Part shown: positions 22,188-32,268 of the stretch, one piece after another | Layout of the letters: the number at the start of each line of letters is the position of its first letter | Numbering within the stretch: position 1 is the first letter of the stretch | Assembly: GCF_024868665.1 (NCBI RefSeq) | Contig: NC_079890.1 | Span: 7,836,923 to 7,900,922 of the forward strand | Reading direction: 5' to 3' | Length of the DNA: 64,000 nucleotides | Origin: Triplophysa rosa | Lineage: Eukaryota; Chordata; Actinopteri; Cypriniformes; Nemacheilidae | Made by a program: the position numbers and the translations under genes | The notes under the pieces: model-generated | What the model saw: only the letters and a program-made list of their open reading frames with translations | Told to the model about the DNA's origin: nothing | Database searches by the model: none

Positions 22188-22352
22188 GTTCCCTTTCTGT
22201 CGGTCTCTCGACGTTGTGTCGAGCCGACAGATGGGGTTCGTCCTTGAGAACCAATCGCTTCCGACTTAGAAAAGACCAATGAAATTGGCGAATGAAATTT
22301 GCATGCCGGACTCCGCCCCCGGATATCCGGGTATAAAAGGGAGACGACGTGC
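22188..22352 (+). repeat. DIRS left inverted terminal repeat
   Basis: Contains GAGCCGACAGATGGGGTTCG, TTGCATGCCGGACTCCGCC and CGGATATCCGGGTATAAAAG, all present in inverted order at 27940-28085. GGTATAAAAG is a TATA-like promoter box oriented into the element. The 3' end is cut by the hAT-like insertion at 22361. Confidence 0.9.
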
Positions 22353-22360
22353 CTCATTCA

Positions 22361-23789
22361 CAGAGGTGGGTAGTAACGCGCTACATTTACTTCGTTACAT
22401 TTACTTGAGTAACATTTTGGAAAATATGTACTTTTTAAGTAAAATTAAAAGTGTGTACTTTTACTCTTACTTGAGTAAATTTCTAATAGAAAATCTGTAC
22501 TTTTACTTCGTTACATAACTTACATTGCGTGACGTTCCTTCGTTCCTTCATTTTAAAATATGCTTTTTAAAACGCGTTGTTTATTTCAAGGTTGTCGTCT
22601 CTTTTTACGGGCATTCCCGAGTGATTGATTCTTTTGAATCGATTCTTTTGAAAGCATAAATTGAACAATGGGCAAAACCATTTGAATAGGCTAATGAATC
22701 AGTTCAAATGATTTGTTCAGTTCGCAGCACGATCTGAATCTTCTGAAGCAGGATTACTCACTCCTCGTAGCGCGAAATTTAAGAACACGCAGAACACAAA
22801 GAGCGTTGGATGAAGTGGATATTAATCTATATCTATACAATCAAAACTGCAAATGTGTAATATTGTTTGCCAGCAATGATAAATGCCCGCCATATGCGCG
22901 CGACCTGTTCGTCAGACACAGCAACATGCGCGTTACCTGTCAGACACAGAGACGTGGGCTTGCAGAAATATACATTTGAAGAACAGAAGGAAGAAAACTT
23001 GTTGATGGGCGTGTGGTTCACTGTTTACTGTTTGTTTACAAGTAAGAGCGTTTCACAACACACACGTGACACAACACGAGAAAACATGAGCTTTGTTCAA
23101 AAATGTTGATTTCATTTAAGAGAGCACTGCAGATGTTCTAGATCATCTTAGGAAATGCTCTGAGTTTAGTTAATGCTTTAGTTTGACATGGTCTATTCTA
23201 TATTCTATTCTAATAAATTGTGTAAACTACATTGACATCAGGACTAGATGAAATTTACAGAAATGCTCGTCTCTTCTGTGTTTGTCTATTCTTTAGTCTC
23301 TCTAGTATATTGCAAAGATATCTTCTTATGATAATTAAAAATATTGATTAAAATGTAATATTAAAATATTGGCATTAATATTAATTTTATGTAGTAGGCA
23401 TATATAATCAGATACAAAGTAACTAAGTAACTAGCTACTTGAGTACTTTTTTCATTGCATACTTTTTTACTTTTACTCAAGTAGTTTTTAAAATATTCAA
23501 TTCAATTTTTTTATTTATATAGCGCTTTTCACAATGTGCATTGTTCCAAAGCAGCTTTACAGGAGCAAATAAGAAAAACACAGAAAGGTAAAACACAGCA
23601 CAGTGCATGGTGTTTATAGACCAAGCAAGATCATTATAAATAATATCTAATAAATAAATGAATAAATAAATAAATAAATGCAGTCTCCCGGTGAGCAAGC
23701 CAACACTGCACTGCTCTGCACTTGTACTACTAAAATAGTGACTTTTACTTTTACTTGAGTAAAGATTTTGGCTACTCTACCCACCTCTG
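22361..23789. mobile_element. Non-autonomous hAT-like element in DIRS
   Basis: CTCATTCA flanks both sides (22353-22360 and 23790-23797). Ends are CAGAGGTGGGTAGTAAC and, at right, CTACTCTACCCACCTCTG. Sub-terminal sequence is rich in ACTTTTACTT and TTACTTGAGTAA. No transposase in 1,429 bp; the 88- and 80-codon ORFs inside have no known motif. Confidence 0.92.
23490..23700 (-). repeat. Retroposon 3' tail inside the hAT-like element
   Basis: ATTCAATTCAATTTTTTTAT and TATAGCGCTTTTCACAATG form the reversed 3' tail of a fish LINE/SINE-type retroposon. A TAAATAAATAAA stretch follows at about 23645-23680. Confidence 0.6.
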
Positions 23790-23879
23790 CTCATTCATTC
23801 ACCTTTTGTTCTTCGTAGCCTTCACTCATGATCAACAGACTTCGCTACAAGATAGCAACTACAAGACTGCCGGTTCTAC

Positions 23880-24680
23880 GACGTGGTGCAGCGGACTGTC
23901 CCTTCCTGCGGCGACTTCTCCTGGGCGTCTCGGCGGTTCCAGAAGTGTTCGAGTTTTTTCTCTAAAAGAGCAAATTTCTCCAGCGTGGCATGTCCCGCTG
24001 TTCTCGTGGGTGCAACACACTCATCGAGGAGGGGGACGGACACGAGGTCTGCTTCCAGTACGCTAGGGCAGCCCTTGTGGATACGTCCTGCCCGCACTGC
24101 GGGCGGTTGACGATTCAGATGTGGCGTCACGGTTGGCTGTGTTCCCACGGGACTCAGCCACCACCTCGTCTGCTTCCCGTTCCGTGACAGCAGTGGCTAC
24201 GGCCCTGCCGTCCGCTACGGTGAGCAGCGAGGGTGATATGAGGACTACTGTGAGCACTAATCCGTCAGCACCTCGTCTCGCTCGTCTGACCGTTCTTCAT
24301 GAGACGGTCCCACCGTCTTGTTCCTCAACCACGTATTCGGAAATGGTGCATGATGATGAGATGTCTGTTGCAGCATCAGAGGGTGACTTACTGGCATCGG
24401 ACTCCGACGATTCCTCGGAGCTCCCTCCTTCGGGGGGTCGAGCCCAGTAAGAAGCGGACGTCGAAATGTCAGCCATGCTTTCCCGGGCCGCCGGTATTGG
24501 GTTGCAGTGCACCGCACTGCCTCTCCCAATGCTCGCAGCTGGATACATGGTACCTCGGGTTTGAGAGCGGCTCCAAGCCGCACTCGCCCCCAGTGCCGTG
24601 TTTTCGCAGAAGTGCATGAGGAACTTAGTATGACCTGGAACGCCCCCTTTCGGCGCGTGCACGTCAACTAGTTCCATCGC
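23880..24680 (+). pseudogene. DIRS Gag-like ORF remnant
   Basis: The segment at 23990-24187 reads MSRCSRGCNTLIEEGDGHEV, CFQYARAALVDTSCPHCG, a paired-cysteine block found early in DIRS ORF1. Acidic/serine-rich sequence follows near 24340-24440. Overlapping ORFs on both strands (up to 205 codons on the minus strand) are shadows. Several frame changes break the ORF. Confidence 0.65.
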
Positions 24681-24779
24681 CCTTTCTTCCCTCGATGGTG
24701 GGGCAGCTAGAGGATACTTCGATGTCCACCAGGGGCTCGACCTAGACTCCCGTCCAAAGCATGTAGGTTTTTTCGGCAT

Positions 24780-25400
24780 CTTAGGTGTCGAGAGCTTACT
24801 CTGCTGCGGGCCAAGCTGTCCCCTCTCTCCAGGGTGTCTATCAGATGTCAAGATTGGTTCATGGTAATCGACCTGAAGGACGCTTACTTTCATGTCTTGA
24901 TTCTCCCTCGTCATTGCCCGTTCCTACGGTTCGCTTTCGAGGGTCGGGCATTTTAGTACAGAGTCCTCCCTTTCGGTCTGTCCCTGTCCCCACGAGTCTT
25001 CACGAAGATCGTGGAAGCCGCCCTCACTCCCCTCAGGGAGAGAGGTGTGCGGGTACTAAACTATCTCGACGACTGGCTCATTTGACACACTCGCGAGATC
25101 TGTTATGTACACACAGGGACCTAGTGCTTCGGCACCTAGATCAATTGGGACCACAGGTCAACCGAGAAAAGAGCAAGCTCTCCCCTGTGCAGAGCATCCT
25201 CTTTCTTGGTGTGGAACTCAACTCTGTCTCCATCACAGCGCAACTGACTACAGAGCGCGCTCAGTCAGTGTTGAACTGCCTGGAATATTTCAAGCAGTCA
25301 GCGGACCCCCTGAAACAACAGGCTCCTGGGCACATGGCATCCTCGGCGGTGGTGATACCCCTCGGGTTGATGCATATGAGACCGCTCTAACACTGGCTAC
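24780..25400 (+). pseudogene. DIRS reverse transcriptase, frameshifted
   Basis: Three frames together hold the RT blocks MVIDLKDAYFHV (about 24858), RVLPFGLSLSPRVFTKIVEA (about 24965) and RVLNYLDDWLI (about 25050). YLDD contains the catalytic aspartates. Then follow GPQVNREKSKLSPVQSILFL and GVELNSVS. At least two frameshifts and a stop disable it. Confidence 0.85.
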
Positions 25401-25487
25401 AGAGTCGAGTTCCCTGGAGAGCGTGGCACACCAGCAGCAGGTGGTGGGTGATTACGCCTCTCTGCCGACGCACCCTAAGGTTCTTCA

Positions 25488-26027
25488 ATGACCTTTCTAC
25501 CGACGGGGGACCCTCTCGGGCAGGTCACGAGGTGCGTCGTGGTGAAGACAGACAGCTCCCTGCCTGGTTGGGGTGCCGTGTGCAATGGGCACGCAGTGTC
25601 GGGGCGATGGACGGGCCCCCGCCTGCGCAGGCATATCAACTGCCTAGAGTTGTTGGATGTGCTACATGCACTGAAGGGGCTACAACCTCTCGTGCAGGAC
25701 AAGCACATGCTGGTCCGGTTGGACAGCACAACTGCCGTAGCGTATATAAACCTCCGTAGCGTATATAAACCGCCAGGGTGGCGTTCACTCACGGCAGCTA
25801 ACACGACTCGCCCGACGCCTCCTCCTGTGGAGTCCGCAGGTGAGCAGATCCCTGCGAGCCACACATATCCCAGGCGACCTGAACCAGACAGCCGATGCGC
25901 TCTCTCGTCAGTTGACGCCTCGCGGAGAGTGGCGACTCCACCCCCGCGCAGTCCAACTCATTGGGTACAGTTCGGGCGGGCTCAGGTAGACTCTTGCCGA
26001 CAGGTCCCCCCTGGCCGATTCCCCTGA
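25488..26027 (+). pseudogene. DIRS RNase H region
   Basis: Reads VVVKTDSSLPGWGAVCNGHA, RRHINCLELLDVLHALKG and HMLVRLDSTTAVAYINL, the D-x-S...E...D-S/T-T-x-x-A-Y-I pattern of DIRS RNase H. A short internal duplication around 25736-25765 (CGTAGCGTATATAAACC twice) has expanded the segment after YINL. Confidence 0.8.
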
Positions 26028-26159
26028 CGAAGGACCTGCTTTCCCAGGGGAAGGGCACGTTATGGCATCCCTGCCAGACCTCTGGAACCTCCATGTCTGG
26101 CCCCTGGACGGGACGAGGATATCCTGAGTGGCCTACCCCCTGCGCCGGTTAAGACCATC

Positions 26160-27110
26160 ACTCAGGCTAGGGCCCTGGCCACTAGGCGGCTATACGCTTG
26201 TAAGTGGTGCCTCTTCTCATCCTGGTGCTCTTCTCGAGGAGAAGACCCGCCGAGCAGCTCGATCGGGAACGTGCTGTCCTTCTAGAGACTCGAGAGTAAT
26301 CTCTCCACTTCCACACTGAACGTGTATGTAGCCGCTATTGCCGCTCATCACGACCCAGTTGCTGGTAAATCTCTAGGACAGCACAACCTGATCATTTGGT
26401 TCCTAAGGGGCGCGGGAAGGCTACCGCCTCACCCGCGCTCCGTACCCTCTTGCGACCTTGATGCGGTCCTGGAGCCCCTCGGAGATGCCGCTCTTTCTCA
26501 CCTCACAATGAAGACGGCTCTCCGGATGGCGCTCAAGAGGGTAGCGGACCTACAAGCATTCTCCGTGTCCACAGATTGCCTAGAACTCGGGCCCGGTGAT
26601 TCTCATACTATCCTGAGACCCCGGCCCGGCTATGTGCCCAAAGTTCCCACCACTCCCCCTAGACACCAGGTGGTGAACTTACAGGCGCTCCCCACCGGGG
26701 AGGAAGACCCAACCCCATTTGTGTTGTGTCCAGTATGCGCATTGCGCCTCTGCTTGGACCGCACGCAGAGCCGCAGGAGCTCTGAGCAGCTCTTTGTCTG
26801 TTTGTCTGTCAGAGATTGGCGAACTGGATCATGGACGCCGTCACTACGACGTACCTGTCCTAATATTGCCTGCGCCCACTGGGTGAGAGCTCTCTCCACA
26901 CGGAGTATAGCCTCCTCGTGGGCACTGGCTCGAGGCGCCTCTCTGGCAGACATCTGCAGATCTGCGGGTTGGGCTACACCCATCACCTTCGAGAGGTCTT
27001 ACAGCCTCCGCATAAAACCGTTATCAGCTCGAGTCTTGCAGGGCATCAGGCAAGACCGGCGGCCGGTAAGGTGTATGCCTATGACAGTACCTTCCCCCCC
27101 TTTCTTCTAG
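26160..27110 (+). pseudogene. DIRS tyrosine recombinase
   Basis: The main open segment (26322-27110) begins YVAAIAAHHDPVAGKSLGQH and contains SHLTMKTALRMALKRVADL and, near its end, IASSWALARGASLADICRS then AGWATPITFERSYS. The last two blocks carry the C-terminal H/W...Y region of the recombinase, where the tyrosine attacks DNA. The upstream part (26128-26320) is in other frames. The enzyme would join the circular cDNA to the genome. Confidence 0.85.
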
Positions 27111-27114
27111 GTGG

Positions 27115-27760
27115 GTCAGCGTACTAAATTAGCCTCCCTTCTTCCCCCACTGGGTGAAGAACAGGCACTCCATCCATCACTAAGCAAGCACCTCCTGTGG
27201 GCGGGCTGGGCAGAGCAGCCCTGCCCCTTAGTCCGGGTACCAACTGAGTTATCCACAACATAGCTCTAACCGGACCTAGTGCTACCGGACGTTGTAACCC
27301 CCCAGCAGGGCGGTTCCATCTGATGTATCCTCATGATTGGTTCCCACCTTGGTAACCCATGACCTTCCCTAGGTGGTCCTCCACCTTGCGGTTAACTCCT
27401 TCAGTCTGCACTTTCCTCCCATGAGTTCTCCCCTAACGGTGAGACCATGTTGGTATCTCCACTAAACTCCTCCCTGCGGTAGGAAGTGGTCTCTGTAGCG
27501 CATCCCCCATCTGAGGAAGTAGCGCTTACCCAGTGGCCTTACGGTACCAGGCGGCTTCTCGCTGTTAGAGAAACAAGGCCGCCACCTGTGAGGGCGAAGG
27601 CAGGGGCCTTCCCACCTTTCAAGAAAAGCTTTGGGACCCACTACCTACCCACATGTAGGGTACAATTTCGCGGTAGCGCTCATGGTGACACGCCCAGGCC
27701 AGTCACCGTCGCTTCGCTAGAGATTGTGACAGGGCACAGTGTTGTGGCGTTTTGCATAGG
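27115..27760. other. DIRS 3' non-coding region
   Basis: Sequence between the recombinase ORF and the internal complementary region. A 114-codon ORF starting 27486 has no known motif and runs into the complementary region. Confidence 0.6.
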
Positions 27761-27867
27761 AACCCCATCTGTCGGCTCGACACAACGTCGAGAGACCGAC
27801 AGAAAGGGAACGTCTTGGTTACGGATGTAACCTCAGTTCCCTGATGGAGGGAACGAGACGTTGTGTC
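27761..27867. repeat. DIRS internal complementary region
   Basis: The left part (about 27761-27810) is the complement of the outer left terminus (CTGTCGGTCTCTCGACG). The right part (about 27806-27867) is the inverse of 28082-28141 (ACATCCGTAACCAAGACG). Such a region templates joining of the two ends during circularisation. Confidence 0.9.
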
Positions 27868-27934
27868 CTTCTTGCCACAACACGTGCTGCCCACTGCAGC
27901 AGTCATGAGAGGTCTCAGGCTCCTCAGAACAAAG

Positions 27935-28141
27935 GTGAATGAATGAGGTACGCCGTCTCCCTTTTATACCCGGATATCCGGGGACGGAGTCCGGCATGCA
28001 AATTTCATTCGCCAATTTCATTGGCCTTTTCTAAGAAGTCGGAAGTGATTGGTTCTCAAGGACGAACCCCATCTGTCGGCTCGACACAACGTCTCGTTCC
28101 CTCCATCAGGGAACTGAGGTTACATCCGTAACCAAGACGTT
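27935..28141 (-). repeat. DIRS right inverted terminal repeat
   Basis: Inverted relative to the left repeat: CTTTTATACCCGGATATCCG, GGAGTCCGGCATGCAAA, CGAACCCCATCTGTCGGC. It adds about 58 bases (CGTCTCGTTCCCTCCATC onward) found only in the internal complementary region. Confidence 0.9.
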
Positions 28142-28530
28142 ACCCGAGGGGATAGATAAGAAATGGGTGGGTCGTTTTACAGATGAGTTAACATCAGCCC
28201 TTACAAGATGATCACGTATGTTAGCAGGACGTTTATACACAAGCCTTGGTGTTTTCTCAAAAATACCATTGAGGAGAGGTTCAGATTTTAAAATATACCA
28301 ATGTTTGTCTATGATGTTTTTATCCCTGAACAAATAGGAGAATATTGAAAAGCACACACAATGATTTTTATTTAAAGATGTATCTTGATTTCATTTTCAA
28401 ATCTCCTAACTGCAGAATGTATCCAATCTTCATTATAACATCTCTCAATAAATCTATTTATCAGATCAGTACTTTGTTGTGTATATGACTTCATGTTTAG
28501 TGAGAAACCACAAGAAAAAAGTTGCTTTGC
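28142..28530 (-). pseudogene. Penelope-like element: C-terminal RT part
   Basis: The minus strand reads MKSYTQQSTDLINRFIERCY, then after a shift DKHWYILKSEPLLNGIF and LVYKRPANIRDHLVRADVN. The YKRPANIRDHLV pattern is a hallmark just before the zinc-binding linker of Penelope-like proteins. The rest of the protein, with GIY-YIG, lies at 21923-22183 on the other side of the DIRS element. Confidence 0.8.
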
Positions 28531-28534
28531 CATT

Positions 28535-28950
28535 TGTGTCGGTACCAAAAACTCCAAATCCGCCTGGTACTAAATGTGCTTTTCCAACTGCCAACAGAAC
28601 TTGTTTTTATTGTAAAGCAAATAATCATCTGATTGAAAATTGCCCGGTTCTTTAAAAGAAGTCTAGTACAAAACCTGTTGGTTTATCTTCAGTTGACCTT
28701 ACTTCAAAGCCCGCTGGCATCTCCTCTGAAAGCTCCATATGCCGTGATGAAACTGGTTATGGACCTTTCTTGCATGATGGAATGGTGTTTGTTCCTGGTT
28801 TGTGTAAACCTGTACCCATTTGCATTCTCCAAGATTCAGGTGTGGTTCAGTCATTTATCTTGGAAGGAGTGCTGCCTTTGTCTGAGAAAACCGCTACCGG
28901 TAGTGTCGTTGTAGTCCGAGGTTTTAAAAATGGGAGTTATTAGTGGTATA
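28535..28950 (+). pseudogene. Gypsy nucleocapsid zinc knuckle and protease
   Basis: CFYCKANNHLIENC is a CCHC knuckle (C-x2-C-x4-H-x4-C) that binds RNA. About 200 bases on, CILQDSGVVQSFILEGVLPL contains the D-S-G active site of an aspartic protease. A TAA after VL and frame changes separate the two, so no working polyprotein remains. It continues the Gypsy element whose 5' LTR is at 19925. Confidence 0.8.
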
Positions 28951-29745
28951 TAGTGGTAGTGTGTGGAGTTGCCGAAATGTCTTGCCTGAAGTTGTTTCCG
29001 TTTCTTTTATTTCGACCACTGATAACTGCGAAATAGAGCATCCAGATGTTTTCTCGGCCTGTGTAATTACATACTATGTCAAAATCTGCAGACACTCTCT
29101 CCTTAAAAGATCTTGACTTTGCTGATACATTTCTTGCTGATTTAGATATATGTGAAATGTCTCCTGTTCCATCCAAGGAAAAAGTAAATCTATCATCTTT
29201 GTGTCGAAAGCAGGATGTTTTCGAATGTTTAGACGCTCCGTTGATGTGTGATAAATTAATTGCAGTGCAAGAGCACTTTTCTTCCAGAAAACTGAATTTT
29301 GTGTGCACCCCAAGGATTTCTTTCTCAAATATGTGATTTTGATGAGAAAGTGGTCACCCCCTAATATTTCTGAAGACTGGAATTCTGTTACTTAAGTTGT
29401 ATTTCCGGAAATGTACATGATTTTAAATTTGGCACACAATGGTATCGCTGGTCATTTAGGCGTCACAAAAACCAATGATCGGATTTTGCGAAACTTTTAC
29501 TGGCCTAGTCTTAAGAAAGACCTAACCAAACCGTTCGAGCACATTATAATCTACTGTTTGGGGCCACTTCCGCACTCTAAGTCTGGTAACCGATATCTTT
29601 TGACAATTATGTGTGTGACTACGCATTTTCCTAAAGTGGTCCATCTATGTTCTATTAAAGCACAAGTGATTTCCAAGGCACTCGTTAAATTCATTAAACT
29701 CTTTGGGTTACCTAAAATAATTCAAAGCAACCAGTGAGCTAATTT
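28951..29745 (+). pseudogene. Gypsy pol remnant with integrase
   Basis: The integrase part (29411-29737) reads HNGIAGHLGVTKTNDRILRN, FYWPSLKKDLTK, then CLGPLPHSKSGNRYLLTIMC and FGLPKIIQSNQ. The H...H zinc-binding start and the two D-bearing core blocks are present, but the HHCC finger's cysteine pair is deleted. RT is absent. The linker at 29076-29336 is pol sequence of unclear role. Confidence 0.75.
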
Positions 29746-29764
29746 CACTTATTGTACTTTTGTT

Positions 29765-30011
29765 TAATGAACTTGAGTAGCTCCGCTTTTGATAAAACAT
29801 GACTAAGTTAGCTGAAAAGGCATCAGTAGTAGATAGTTTGGCTTGAGTCCAAGGCAAAGACAATGTGGTGGCTAATGCCATATCGAGAATGTGGTTAAGT
29901 GGTTCTATAAAAAAGTTCTGGTTGATTAAGTTCCCAGTTTTGAAAAATATCTCTTTATTGGGAATATGTGCACATTTCTGTAGTGACGCATCACTTTTTT
30001 TTGGAGGGGGG
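29765..30011 (+). pseudogene. Displaced Gypsy fragments: gag start and RNase H end
   Basis: Bases 29768-29845 repeat the gag start seen at 20580 (AGCTCCGCTTTTGATAAAAC). Directly after, VQGKDNVVANAISRM matches the end of Gypsy RNase H. Gene order is therefore scrambled: integrase, gag start, RNase H end, then polypurine tract. TTGGAGGGGGG at 30001-30011 is the polypurine tract. Confidence 0.65.
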
Positions 30012-30371
30012 TGAAGGTTTTACATGTATATGTATTTTTTTAAATTTGTGATGTTAACAAATTGTGAATGGTACTGGGTTATAATGTTTTGGCTGCCCCC
30101 TATTAGTCAAAAGTGTCTGTCTCTACATTTATTAGAACCTAGATGCTTACACTTGTGCTTCCCTTGGACCAAGCACAAAAGCAGCTGCTACAGCTGAAAT
30201 GGCGCAGGACTTAGACGGCGTCCAGTGAGCCGAGACATGGGCCGAATCTGCAGTTACTTTGTTTTAACTTTTCTCTATTCCATAGTTAAAAATCTAATTC
30301 TTTAATAAAATCCCCTACTTGAACGAGTCTTTGCGTGTCTCCTCAACTATGCTATGTTGGAATACGTAACA
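30012..30371 (+). repeat. 3' LTR of Gypsy element
   Basis: Begins TGAAGG just after the polypurine tract and ends GTAACA. Its right 180 bases match 20022-20198. A TTTAATAAAAT poly(A) region and a GTGTCTCCTCAACTATG block are shared. Confidence 0.85.
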
Positions 30372-31420
30372 ACATGCCAGGTCAGTGGATGGCAATGTCA
30401 CCTGTAAAGAATGTAAACATGTAAAGAAACACTATGCACCTGCGCATATTCGCATTCCCTAATTTAAGCCAAAAGCTTTTTAATACCCTTTGTCGGCATG
30501 TATGTGTGTTTAAAGTTTGGTGTATATAAATGTGAATCTGTTGGGTGCAGTGGTATATTTATATTTTTCTGGAGAAACCTTGATAAATATGTTGCATAGA
30601 ACAAACACACAGTATTGGATGCCGCCCTTATTGTTTGGAGAATACTTGCGCATGCCGTTTTTAGTTGAAAACGGCCTTGTGTAAAGAGCAGTGTACAGTA
30701 AAAAAGGGACCTACTGCAAAAAATTTACAGGATTCCATTAATTTCAGTGTTGGTCCTGCCTCAAGATATATGAATTATGAGTGTGGACTATATAAAGTGT
30801 GTGATGATGAGAATTGTGTTCCTGTAACTGGTAGAGAATTGCAATAGCAGCTGAAGATTGTGGGTTAAATTCCCAGGAAACAGCTGGGCTGCTTATATCA
30901 TATCAGATAAAATGACCCAGATAAAATGATCAGAGGTAAAGAATTAAGAGAGACAGAAACAGAAATAAGAGAGATGCCTTATTACCTGCACTGGAGATAA
31001 GGTCTTTTGCCCGGCTATGGAAAAAAACAGAACATCAAATTGAATTGATGAAAGAACATACACAGGGGCGTAGCACTTTTAGAAACAGGTGATTCTGTCC
31101 CAGCACATTTTTTGATCCACCGCCACTATTTCCGCCCTAGTTCTCTGGTTTGTTACTTAGATTTGAATGAACTAACATTCAGCCAATCACAAGCCAAATC
31201 ATCCCTTGGGTGTGTCTGCCAAGAGCTTATTTTATTGATTCTTTTGTGATTTCTTTCATTCACTTCTTTGCTCTTTTGGCAGTTGTGTGTAAATGCACCT
31301 GAAAAGGCAGAGGATGATTACGTCTATTTTCAAACACACACTAGTCTCCACACTGCCTGTGAATATTCGACGAGATTGTTCATTGCGATAACACACTAGA
31401 ACAAAAACAATAGAACATTT
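30372..31420. other. Intron sequence without recognised feature
   Basis: Mixed AT-rich sequence. A 60-codon ORF at 30665 has no known motif. Confidence 0.5.
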
Positions 31421-31545
31421 ACATTTAGTCATTTAGCAGACGATTTTATCCAAAGTGACTTACAGAGAGTTCAGGGAGCAATAAGCGATTTGTCATACAG
31501 GAGCAATAATACAATAGGTGCTAATACAAAGTTACTAGTTTCAGC
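31421..31545 (-). repeat. L2-type 3' tail, reversed
   Basis: Plus strand reads TTTACATTTAGTCATTTAGC then AGACGATTTTATCCAAAGTG, the reverse of the tail seen at 57870-57903 (TTGGATAAAAGCGTCTGC). It is a short LINE or SINE-type fragment. Confidence 0.75.
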
Positions 31546-32005
31546 AAAAGCTAGAACATAGAATGCGAACATTCGAGCAACAAAAATGCAAATGTTTTTT
31601 GTTGATCAGTACAATTTTTTTTCACATTCACCAGCCGAAGACACAAGACGTCCAATTATATTTAAGCTTTACATCACGTGCTAGGAGCTGTTACACAAAC
31701 GGGCCACCCGGTGACACTAAAGCACTGAAAACTGACTGCAAACCCTCCAGCAATAAACACATGATAGTTAAGGACACTATCCCTGAACAGAGTATAACAG
31801 TATTATACTACTAATGTGTACTTACCTTTATAATAATTTGTATTTTTTCTAGATTATCGGTTTGGGGGAGAATTGTCAAATTGTTTGGGTCATATTTGCA
31901 TATACACCATAACGTAACATATTTATTTAATATTCATCAGTACTAACGCTTGTTTAAATTATTTTATGCATTGCAATACTACTTTAAAATTATAAATATG
32001 TACAT

Positions 32006-32268
32006 TGTCGTGGCCTAATGGATAGAGTCCATTCTGAGTCAGACTCGTGACCAGAAGGTTGCCGGTTCGATTCCCAGGGCCGGCGGGTAACGACTGAGTT
32101 GCCTACTTGCTCCCCGGGCGCTGCAGTGACAGCTGCCCACTGCTCCGGGTGTACGTGTGTTCACGACTTGCTGTGTGTGTGTTCACTACTCTCTGGATGG
32201 GTTAAAAGCAGAGGTCACATTTCGGGTATGGATCACCATATCTGACTAATAGGTCACTTTCACTTTTG
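32006..32268 (+). mobile_element. tRNA-derived SINE, DANA-like
   Basis: A polymerase III A box (TGGCCTAATGG, 32011) and B box (GGTTCGATTCC, 32064) are spaced as in tRNA genes. The body has CTGCTCCGGGTGTACGTG, GGATGGGTTAAAAGCAGAGG and ends GGTCACTTTCACTTT, features of the DANA family of cyprinids. It needs LINE enzymes to move. The body shows it is not a functional tRNA gene. Confidence 0.85.

Larger units (their letters stand above)
22184..28141 (+). mobile_element. DIRS1-like tyrosine-recombinase retrotransposon
   Basis: Inverted terminal repeats (about 22188-22352 and 27935-28141) enclose Gag-like, RT/RNase H and tyrosine-recombinase coding regions. An internal complementary region (27761-27867) matches both outer ends. 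This arrangement is diagnostic of DIRS elements, which replicate through a circular intermediate. It sits inside a Penelope-like gene without an obvious target duplication, as expected for recombinase integration. The copy is dead: each coding region has shifts or stops, and a hAT-like element lies in its leader. Confidence 0.92.

Noticed and set aside
24297..24914. 205-codon ORF on the minus strand
   Set aside because: It lies antisense to the DIRS coding region and shows no domain; base composition explains it.
32006..32080. Possible tRNA gene
   Set aside because: A and B boxes are present, but the sequence continues into a SINE body and the cloverleaf ends do not pair as in a functional tRNA.
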